This document shows positions 6,121 through 12,477 of a stretch of DNA of 18,105 nucleotides, one piece after another (the first letter of the stretch is position 1; each line of letters begins with the position of its first letter). The stretch lies in the NCBI GenBank assembly GCA_902774655.1, contig CACYJD010000010.1:1-18105 (forward strand). The letters run 5' to 3'. This DNA comes from an uncultured Erysipelotrichaceae bacterium (GTDB lineage Bacteria > Bacillota_I > Bacilli_A > RFN20 > CAG-826). A program made the position numbers and the translations under genes. The notes beneath the pieces are model-generated. The model searched no databases. It saw only the letters and a list, made by a program, of their open reading frames with translations, and had not been told where the DNA came from.

Positions 6121-6935
6121 TGGAAAGATATATTATTGCCCTCGATATGGATGGCACACTTTTAAACGATAAAAAGGAAATATCTTTTCTCACGAAAAAT
6201 TATTTAATAAAACTATCTGAGGCAGGCCATATTGTAGTCATTTCAAGTGGTAGACCACCCAGATCTATTCTTTCATATTACAATGAATTAAAGCTAGATA
6301 CTCCGGTGATTTGCTATAACGGAGCGTATATTTATAAACCACATGATAATGTTTTTCTTGATATGAATTTAATGTTTAAGAAAGACTTAACTCTTGAGAT
6401 ATATAACAAGATTAAACCATACGTTACTAATGTAATGTTTGAATCACTCGATAATATTTACATTGATAAATATGATGAGAGTTTAGACAGTTTCTTTTGG
6501 TATAGAGGAATGAAGTTACACACAGGAGATATAAACGATATTCTTAACGAAGATGTTTATACATTTATTGGTCACTATAATGGTGACGGAAAAGAATTAC
6601 GTGAAGTGCTTAATAAAGCTATAGAAAACCACCCAGAAATTAAATTAAGATTTTGGACTGGGGCACCATATTTTGAACTACATTTCGAAATGGCCACTAA
6701 AGGTGTAGCAATAAAAGAAATCGCTGAACTTTATAATATAGATAAAGACCACATCATCTCATTTGGTGATGCAGGAAACGACATTGATTTATTTAAAAAC
6801 TCTGGCCATTCCGTTTTTATGTCTAATGGAGAAAAGTCTGATTTAATTAAAACAAAATATGTCTCCGTTAGAGACAATAATAACGATGGAATTTATTACA
6901 CTTTGAAGGAATACTTCGAAGATAAATTACTTTAA
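6120..6935 (+). CDS. Cof-type HAD-IIB family sugar-phosphate or FMN phosphatase
   Basis: The protein is a 271-residue cytoplasmic HAD hydrolase of the Cof/YidA type. Motif I is LDMDGTLLND with nucleophile Asp9 and acid/base Asp11. Motif II is ISSGRPP, the motif III Lys lies in MATKG, and motif IV is FGDAGNDIDLF. The large cap between motifs II and III is the IIB class. These enzymes dephosphorylate sugar phosphates, phosphoglycolate, pyridoxal phosphate or FMN, often promiscuously, so no substrate is assigned. The ATG overlaps the trpS stop (TAATG) and lacks its own Shine-Dalgarno, suggesting reinitiation after trpS. Its 3' end overlaps the convergent pseudouridine synthase gene by 9 bp. Confidence 0.92.
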   Translation: MERYIIALDMDGTLLNDKKEISFLTKNYLIKLSEAGHIVVISSGRPPRSILSYYNELKLDTPVICYNGAYIYKPHDNVFLDMNLMFKKDLTLEIYNKIKPYVTNVMFESLDNIYIDKYDESLDSFFWYRGMKLHTGDINDILNEDVYTFIGHYNGDGKELREVLNKAIENHPEIKLRFWTGAPYFELHFEMATKGVAIKEIAELYNIDKDHIISFGDAGNDIDLFKNSGHSVFMSNGEKSDLIKTKYVSVRDNNNDGIYYTLKEYFEDKLL

Positions 6936-7892
6936 TTTTTTCAAAATTTCACCCATATACTCCGGTATTTGGGATTTAAATTCTTTGTTTGATAAATATT
7001 CAAGAGGTCCTTTAATCTCTTTAAATTTTAATGAATAAGCATGTAAGAACTGATTCTCAAAATGATAATCTTTTTTAAACAATTTATTTACTTCAAAATT
7101 ACCATATTTAGAATCCCCCACTACAGGGTAACCTTTGTAGGATAAATGGACTCTAATTTGATGTGTTCTGCCAGTAACAAGATTAACATCGACAAGAGTA
7201 TAGTTAGAATAGTGTTTTAGTGGTTTAACAATACTTAACGAAGGCATTCCTCCATCTTTAATTGATGTAACTTTGACAAGTCCTGTGTTTGCGTCTTTCT
7301 TTAATGGAGCGGATATTTCCATTCCTTCCTTTAACACACCAACGACTAATGCTTGATAATGCTTTTCTATATCAACTTTATCCTTAAATAATTCTTCTAA
7401 TGAATGAAGAGCATTTAAATTCTTTGCAAACGCTACGATGCCTGAAGTATTTCTGTCTAATCTATGCGCAGGAGCAGGAGTAAAAGCATTATCCAAATTA
7501 GGGTCATATTCTCCCTTAAAATACAAATAATTAATAACGTCATTCGCTAAAGTGTGCTTCTTTTCTTTAGCGTCTCCATGCACTAAAACGCCTCTAGGTT
7601 TATTAACTAATAAAATATTCTTATCTTCGTAAACAATTTCGTAAGGTAAATTGGCTTTAGAAATATCTCTCTTTTCTTTAAATTCTTCTAGTTGTAAATC
7701 AGTGATATAAATTGCAATCTCTTCACCACTACTAATAACGTATTCAGGTTTAACCCAATGGCCATTAACCTTCACATCTTTTTTTCTAAATAATTTATAT
7801 ATAAAAGATAAAGGAGCTTCGCTTAAAGCTTTCTTTACATATTTTTCAATCTTTTGAGATTCGTCTTTTTTAGTAACTGTTAACTTAATCAT
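6927..7892 (-). CDS. RluA family pseudouridine synthase (RluC/RluD-like) with S4 domain
   Basis: Converts uridine to pseudouridine in RNA, most likely 23S rRNA. An N-terminal S4 RNA-binding domain occupies about residues 12-65 (IYKLFRKKDVKVNG). The catalytic domain shows ILLVNKPRGVLVH (93-105), HRLDRNTSGIVAFAK (143-157) with catalytic Asp146, and later GRTHQIRVHL and GYPVVGDSKYG. The 321-residue length is typical of the RluC/RluD group. Which uridine is modified cannot be told, so no symbol is given. The ATG at 7892 has no Shine-Dalgarno; a TAGAAT -10 lies 8 nt upstream, implying a near-leaderless transcript. The preceding minus-strand gene ends at a terminator just upstream, so this gene needs its own promoter. 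Confidence 0.94.
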   Translation of the reverse strand: MIKLTVTKKDESQKIEKYVKKALSEAPLSFIYKLFRKKDVKVNGHWVKPEYVISSGEEIAIYITDLQLEEFKEKRDISKANLPYEIVYEDKNILLVNKPRGVLVHGDAKEKKHTLANDVINYLYFKGEYDPNLDNAFTPAPAHRLDRNTSGIVAFAKNLNALHSLEELFKDKVDIEKHYQALVVGVLKEGMEISAPLKKDANTGLVKVTSIKDGGMPSLSIVKPLKHYSNYTLVDVNLVTGRTHQIRVHLSYKGYPVVGDSKYGNFEVNKLFKKDYHFENQFLHAYSLKFKEIKGPLEYLSNKEFKSQIPEYMGEILKKLK

Positions 7893-7900
7893 CGCTAATT

Positions 7901-7929
7901 ATTCTATTAGAATTTCAGGGCAAAATAAA
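7901..7929 (-). promoter_or_regulatory. Candidate promoter of the RluA-type gene
   Basis: Minus strand TTTATT (7929-7924), 17 bp, TAGAAT (7906-7901). The -35 is weak and coincides with the T-tract of the terminator of the preceding gene. The -10 ends 8 nt before the ATG at 7892. Confidence 0.5.
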
Positions 7930-7954
7930 GGTGTGTGCCTATTAGACACACACC
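7924..7954 (-). terminator. Rho-independent terminator after the KPEP membrane protein gene
   Basis: On the minus strand GGTGTGTG (7954-7947), a 9-nt loop and CACACACC (7937-7930) form a perfect 8-bp GC-rich stem followed by TTTATTTT. It starts 19 bp after the stop codon at 7973. The plus strand lacks a T-tract, so it acts on minus-strand transcripts. Confidence 0.85.
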
Positions 7955-7972
7955 ATTTAATGTTAAGACTAA

Positions 7973-9088
7973 TTATTGTAATTCAATGTTAGCTTTTTTC
8001 ATGACATCATCAATAAGTGCTTTTGCACGTTTGACTGAGAGGTCACTCTTAACATCGATTTGTGCTGGAACTTCAGCATACTTTTTGGTCTTACTAGCAT
8101 CTTTTACAGGAATTGTAGATGTTAAGTATTCGTTAGGATCAAGTGGTAAGTATACTTTCATCTTCTTACCAGCAATTGTAATGTGACAGTATAGAACTTT
8201 GTGAAGTCTATATGAATCACCATCAATGCTAATTCTGTTCTTTAATCCATAAGCTAATAGATAGGACTTAAGTTCATCATATTTATCCTTAAGATCACGA
8301 TCTGCTTTTCTAAGTTTATCAGCAAATGGAACTCTTTCGATTGAAAGTTTAGCTGGTTCTTCAGCAACTGGAGCAGGAACCGGTTCTGGTTCTGGTTCAG
8401 GTTTTGGCTCAGGTTTTGGTTCTGGCTTTGGTTCTGGTTTTGGTTCTGGTTTTGGTTCTGGTTTTGGCTCAGGCTTTGGTTCTGGCTTAGGTTCTGGTTT
8501 TGGTTCTGGTTTAACCTCTTCCTTCTTTTCTTCGACTGGAGCCTTTTCTTCGACCTTTTCTTCTTCTCTAGCTTTGTTATATGCAGATAATTGACCAAGG
8601 AATAAGTTTGGTAATGCTGAAAGATAGCTAAGAACAAGAACTAAGGCAACGGCACACATAGTAGCAATGATTGCTGGATGACCGCTGAAGTTATATCCTT
8701 TGCCATGAAGATTAACAGCATAGAAACTACCTGCAACAACTAAAATTGCTACAGAGAATAAATATCCAACAATTCCCTTAAAAGCAGTGCCACTCTTTTT
8801 TGCAAAACCATTAATAATTGCATAGAGGAGAATGCCAATGTTCACATAGGTGAAAACGACAAGGGCAAAGAAAATAATGTTGGATTGGAATACTGCTGCA
8901 ACAGCACTAGATTTAACTAATCCAAATGTTAAAACGGATACTGTGTAATCTAACGCGAGTAATCCGTGAGCAACGCCATTAGGGTCCACTAATAAGACGA
9001 GTGCTACAACAAGTGCAAAGCAGAATAAGCTAAGGCAAAGTAAAAAACTTTGCAATTTAGAGCTCTTTTTGGTTTTATTTTTACTCAT
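7973..9088 (-). CDS. Four-helix membrane protein with (KPEP)10 linker and conserved C-terminal domain, function unknown
   Basis: The 371-residue protein has a basic N-terminus (MSKNKTKKSSK), four hydrophobic helices within about residues 15-170, a charged Glu/Lys stretch, ten KPEP repeats ending in EPEPVPAP, and a C-terminal domain of about 120 residues. The rigid Pro-rich linker suggests that the terminal domain is held away from the membrane. That domain (DKYDELKSYLLAYGLKNRIS, then KMKVYLPLDPNEY and KYAEVPAQIDVKS) resembles, from memory, an unnamed domain recurring in Bacillota proteins; I cannot name a function. I chose the ATG at 9088 over that at 9106 because AGAGGTG (9101-9095) precedes it correctly. 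It is monocistronic, with its own promoter and terminator. Confidence 0.85.
   Translation of the reverse strand: MSKNKTKKSSKLQSFLLCLSLFCFALVVALVLLVDPNGVAHGLLALDYTVSVLTFGLVKSSAVAAVFQSNIIFFALVVFTYVNIGILLYAIINGFAKKSGTAFKGIVGYLFSVAILVVAGSFYAVNLHGKGYNFSGHPAIIATMCAVALVLVLSYLSALPNLFLGQLSAYNKAREEEKVEEKAPVEEKKEEVKPEPKPEPKPEPKPEPKPEPKPEPKPEPKPEPKPEPKPEPEPEPVPAPVAEEPAKLSIERVPFADKLRKADRDLKDKYDELKSYLLAYGLKNRISIDGDSYRLHKVLYCHITIAGKKMKVYLPLDPNEYLTSTIPVKDASKTKKYAEVPAQIDVKSDLSVKRAKALIDDVMKKANIELQ
8390..8512 (-). repeat. 12-bp tandem repeat encoding (KPEP)10
   Basis: Ten Lys codons occur at exact 12-bp intervals from 8510 to 8402, each starting a KPEP unit, followed by a degenerate EPEP tail. Synonymous differences (AAA/AAG, GAA/GAG, CCA/CCT) show the array is partly aged rather than freshly expanded. 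Copy number could vary by slippage. Confidence 0.9.
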
Positions 9089-9109
9089 AAAAAACACCTC
9101 TTGCATTTT

Positions 9110-9137
9110 ATTATAATAATAAAAAAGCGAATAACAA
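9110..9137 (-). promoter_or_regulatory. Promoter of the KPEP membrane protein gene
   Basis: Minus strand TTGTTA (9137-9132), 16 bp, TATAAT (9115-9110). The start site would be near 9103, just before the AGAGGTG Shine-Dalgarno (9101-9095). The -35 is imperfect. Confidence 0.5.
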
Positions 9138-9269
9138 GGTCAAAAAAGCAACAAGTATATATTTTTAATATATAACCACCATTATTTGTATAGAAAAAAG
9201 CGAAAATGTATCAAAATGATTAAAATTAATTGGGTTTATCTTAAAAAAGCGCAAAAAAGGTATCAAAAT
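9121..9269. repeat. A-tract repeat cluster (AAAAAAGCG and GTATCAAAAT) in the intergenic region
   Basis: The plus strand has AAAAAAGC(G/A) at 9121, 9142, 9194 and 9243, and AAAAAAGG at 9253. GTATCAAAAT occurs twice (9208-9217, 9260-9269), each 6-17 bp after an A6-GCG. An AT-only palindrome, TATATAT-TTTTA-ATATATA, lies near 9156-9174. No gene is seen in 9107-9276. The cluster is upstream of the KPEP gene and downstream of pepT; its role is unknown. Confidence 0.45.
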
Positions 9270-9276
9270 TGCCTTA

Positions 9277-10420
9277 TTAGAGCGAATAGATTTCGCTAAC
9301 AATTTCTACAAGTTCTTCCATCTCTTCTAATACAGCAAATTCATATCTTCCGTGATGGTTATAACTTCCAGTTCCTAAATTTGGACATGGTACTCCTAAA
9401 TAAGAGAATGTAGCACCATCTGTGCCACCTCTAATTGGCAAGTACTCAAACGATTTATTTAATTTACGATATACGTTTTCAATATGTTCCTTGCATTCAG
9501 GATGCTCTTTAATAACTTCGAACATATTTTTATAAGACTCTTTAATAACAAGTTCAATCTTGGCTCCTGGGAACTTTTTCTTTGTCTCCTCTAATGCATC
9601 ATTAAAGTTTTCAACTTGTTTTTCTAGAATATCTTTATCGTGATTCCTTAAAATGTAATGAGCTTCTGCGTGTTCAACTTCTCCACTCATAGCAACTAAA
9701 TGATTAAATCCTTCTCTATCTTTAGTGAGTTCTGGAACCATTTCTTTATTAATTAAGGACATATAGTAGGCTAAAACGGTTGAAGCATTGATCATTTGTA
9801 GATATGCTTCGCCTGGATGAATCGATTTTCCTGTAACTTTAATTGAGGCACTTTTAGCGTTGAAATTCTCAATTGAAATATACTTTGGATCATCGCCATC
9901 AACGGTGTATGCAAATTTACATCTATATTTTTCTTTAGAGAAGTGTTCGGCACCCCTGCCAACTTCTTCATCAGGTGTAAATAGAATAGACATTGGTCTA
10001 TGAGAATCTTTTGGGAGCTTAGCCAATCGTTTCGCTACTTCCATAATAATTGCATCACCAGCTTTATCATCGCCACCTAGTAACGTATCACCGCTAGTGG
10101 TAATAACTGTTTTGCCCTTAAGTTCTCTAAGTTTTTTGAATTGTTTTGGGGATAAAACTAAACCACTATCGCCAAGCTTAATATCACTAAGATCATAGTC
10201 TTTTATAATTTGAGGTTTAACATTTGCCCCTGAACACTCTAAAGCAGTATCAACATGTGAACAAACACCGATACTATCATAGGCATCATTTCCTGGAATA
10301 TAGGCATATAGTCGGCTAAATTCATCAATTTCGTTTTCAATGCCAAGTTCAGCTTACGTCATCGCTTTGTGTGTCGATGGACACATATCTAATAAATCTT
10401 TCTAATAATTCGTTATTCAT
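9277..10420 (-). pseudogene. pepT: Peptidase T (tripeptide aminopeptidase), disrupted by an internal deletion and frameshift
   Basis: PepT is a dizinc M20 aminopeptidase that cleaves tripeptides in the cytoplasm. The gene starts at ATG 10420 after AGGAG and reads MNNELLERFIRYVSIDTQSDD, then VS and a TGA at 10351-10349. The rest continues in another frame from about 10350: ELGIENEIDEF, VCSHVDTA (Zn ligand His and Asp), LLGGDDKAG (bridging Asp), FTPDEEVGRG (catalytic Glu), HPGEAYLQMINA, PIRGGTDG and the C-terminus at 9277. Compared with intact PepT, about 20-25 residues, including the conserved Pro-Ser-Thr region, are missing at the junction. The open frame from 10044 lacks the His and Asp zinc residues and could not be active. 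Either a real pseudogene or an assembly error. Confidence 0.88.
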
Positions 10421-10464
10421 TTTGTATCTCCTAAGCTACGCTCACATAATAGATTAAATTAAAG

Positions 10465-10493
10465 TTGATAACTTAGCAAAATATAAATATAAT
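10465..10493 (+). promoter_or_regulatory. Sigma-A promoter of tRNA-Ser
   Basis: TTGATA (10465-10470), exactly 17 bp, TATAAT (10488-10493). The start site near 10500 gives a 5' extension of about 6 nt before the mature tRNA at 10506. Confidence 0.8.
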
Positions 10494-10505
10494 TTATCTT
10501 GCTTT

Positions 10506-10596
10506 GGAGGATTACCCAAGAGGCTGAAGGGGTGGGCTTGGAAAGCTCATAGGTTCCGAAAGGGGCGCAAGAGTTCAAATCTCTTATCCTCCGCCA
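10506..10596 (+). tRNA. tRNA-Ser (anticodon GGA)
   Basis: The acceptor stem GGAGGAT (10506-10512) pairs with ATCCTCC (10586-10592), followed by discriminator G and an encoded CCA (10594-10596). The anticodon stem TGGGC/GCTCA encloses the loop TTGGAAA, giving anticodon GGA, which reads UCC and UCU. A long variable arm (around GGTTCCGAAAGGGGC) is the class II hallmark of tRNA-Ser. The T-loop GTTCAAAT is normal. It is a single tRNA gene with its own promoter and terminator. Confidence 0.97.
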
Positions 10597-10608
10597 CGAT
10601 TGATTTTC

Positions 10609-10642
10609 AAAACACGTACATATAAGTGCGTGTTTTCTTTTT
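10609..10642 (+). terminator. Rho-independent terminator of tRNA-Ser
   Basis: AAAACACGTAC (10609-10619) pairs over 11 bp (one G-U) with GTGCGTGTTTT (10626-10636) around a 6-nt loop and is followed by CTTTTT. It lies 13 nt after the tRNA. It is unlikely to act on minus-strand transcripts, which see GAAAATC after the stem. Confidence 0.88.
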
Positions 10643-10712
10643 CATGAGTATTTTAGATATAAACAATGTTTTCAACTAATATGTTGTGTTTCACACTTCT
10701 TATATTTCTTTG

Positions 10713-12476
10713 TTATTGTCCCTCATTGGTTCTTTTTTTCAACACTAAAGCAGCAACCAAAGCCAAAGACGAAAGAGCCATAGCAGCAATAAATATTAGA
10801 TAATTATTTCCGTCTAAAATGATAGCGGATGGACGAGAGGAATTAGATACTATTCCGGAACCCGCGAAAGGAGTTTGATCACCACAGGCAGTAGCCCAAG
10901 CTAAGTATCTATCTAAAACGTCGTCATATTTACCGATGGTGTTGTTAACAAAAGTATTTCTTATAACTTCATCGAATTCTAATAATTTATTCTTGGCGGC
11001 AACATATAATCCAGAAGATAAACATTCTCCTGTTCCTTCTCCTATAAAGCTAGGATCATCCATTTTCATATAATTAATAGCCCAATTATCTAATTCGTCT
11101 TCTCCATAAGCTTGTTTTGCTATATTTAATAAAGAAGAATCGCTAAAAGATATTTTCTTATTAACTCCATTAAAGAAAGAACCATTTACGGAACTAGTTG
11201 ATCTGACATTATAAGAATTAGTGACATAGTCAATATAAAATCTCGCATCATCATTAAAGACATAATGGGAGTTTTCAACGCTAAAAGATAAATCGAGGAA
11301 TAAATCGATATCAACAGTGGCTTCATATCGATAAAAACCACTGCTCATTGATGCTTCAATATTAGTGTCATAATCAACAACTTTATTATCTAAATATTCA
11401 TCATAATAAGAATGGTAACCACTTCTAGCATAATAAGTGACAGGTTCTAAATTATCTAAAAGATATGTTTGTTGTTCTACGCCTACTTTTGAATATATTT
11501 TTGGAGCGTATGGCATATATTCTAAATCAGAAATAAGAGATGACCTACTGCCACGCATAGAGATGTTATACATCTTTGAAGTGTCATATTCATAAAGATT
11601 ATCAAGCATATATTGGCTTGTTTCTTCCACAAAATCATTAGCGTTAGGTAGGGTAAAACTACCATTTAAACTACTCTTGGTATTTACTTCATGATAAATA
11701 GGCTCGCTCTTTTTTAAGATATATTTTTCATTTCTACCTAAATACACTAAAACTCTTAAATCACCACTTTGGGTAATTTTTTTATCGACGATTTGGAAAT
11801 CGACATTTTTATTGATATCGTGAGAATTACGAGAGAAATATGATTTATCATATTTTGTTCTATACATATAAATAGTCAAATCACCATCAGCATATTCCAA
11901 TGAATGTGACCATCCACTAAAGACATAGACGCTATTAGGTTCATCATCTTTAACGATAGGAGAGGTAGATAATGTGGTATTGATTTTCCCATAATATGGG
12001 ACAAGGAGGTTTTCGCTTTTTTCACCAACTGAATCAATCAAAGTCACATTAAAACCAGTAAAAGCAGGATTTTCATAAACGTTGAAATTAAATGTTTTAG
12101 TAATTTTATCTCCAAAAGTGATTGATTCATCGGAGACTTCGTAATGAGAAATAGTAATAGAATCTAAGGTAATGCTATGATTTCCTACTTCGCCCATATA
12201 ATGTTTTAAACTATCAGGGACTAAGGATGGGGAATTGATAGTTTTTGTATAAGTAGATCCATTGCCATAAGAAATGGTATAAACGATAGGATTTGTAGAT
12301 AATTCATCAGCAAAATCGGCACATTTAAAGTTGCGGTTATTTAAATTATCAATATTAAAATCGACAATATCACTCACTTGTACTGGGGTAGCATCCACTT
12401 GTGTTGTCGCTGGTTTAATAGTAAACAACCCGACAAGCGGAATGATAAACAAGGAGAAATAAAAACCTTTTTTCAT
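10713..12476 (-). CDS. Secreted, C-terminally membrane-anchored surface protein of unknown function
   Basis: The 587-residue protein starts with a signal peptide (MKKGFYFSLFIIPLVGLFTI, predicted cleavage near ATTQVDA). It ends with one hydrophobic helix (YLIFIAAMALSSLALVAALVL) and a basic KKRTNEGQ tail, so the bulk is outside the cell. No LPxTG sorting motif is seen. Near residues 140-210 FNVTLID ... YVFSGWSHSLEYADGDLTIYMY resembles an InlB/Listeria-Bacteroides type B-repeat; the rest is Tyr/Ser/Asp-rich and probably beta. I do not recognise a catalytic motif. I chose ATG 12476 over 12497 because AAGGAG lies between the two, correctly placed only for the former. It begins 1 nt after the lipoprotein gene stop, so they form an operon and probably act together at the cell surface. 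Confidence 0.8.
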   Translation of the reverse strand: MKKGFYFSLFIIPLVGLFTIKPATTQVDATPVQVSDIVDFNIDNLNNRNFKCADFADELSTNPIVYTISYGNGSTYTKTINSPSLVPDSLKHYMGEVGNHSITLDSITISHYEVSDESITFGDKITKTFNFNVYENPAFTGFNVTLIDSVGEKSENLLVPYYGKINTTLSTSPIVKDDEPNSVYVFSGWSHSLEYADGDLTIYMYRTKYDKSYFSRNSHDINKNVDFQIVDKKITQSGDLRVLVYLGRNEKYILKKSEPIYHEVNTKSSLNGSFTLPNANDFVEETSQYMLDNLYEYDTSKMYNISMRGSRSSLISDLEYMPYAPKIYSKVGVEQQTYLLDNLEPVTYYARSGYHSYYDEYLDNKVVDYDTNIEASMSSGFYRYEATVDIDLFLDLSFSVENSHYVFNDDARFYIDYVTNSYNVRSTSSVNGSFFNGVNKKISFSDSSLLNIAKQAYGEDELDNWAINYMKMDDPSFIGEGTGECLSSGLYVAAKNKLLEFDEVIRNTFVNNTIGKYDDVLDRYLAWATACGDQTPFAGSGIVSNSSRPSAIILDGNNYLIFIAAMALSSLALVAALVLKKRTNEGQ

Positions 12477-12477
12477 G

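Noticed and set aside
8254..8637. Open frame on the minus strand encoding a Gln/Asn-rich, prion-like protein
   Set aside because: It is the alternate-frame reading of the KPEP repeat DNA inside the membrane protein gene. It has no Shine-Dalgarno, and the composition is explained entirely by the 12-bp repeat.
9110..9143. TTGACC (9143-9138) as the -35 for TATAAT at 9115-9110
   Set aside because: The spacing is 22 bp, too long; TTGTTA at 16 bp fits better.
9281..9297. AGCGAA-TAGAT-TTCGCT hairpin at the end of pepT as a terminator
   Set aside because: It lies within the last codons, and no T-tract follows within a useful distance on the minus strand.
10349..10351. TGA in pepT as a Trp codon (Mycoplasma-type code)
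   Set aside because: Reading through TGA gives further stops in the same frame and does not restore PepT. uxaC ends in TGA, and Trp is TGG throughout.
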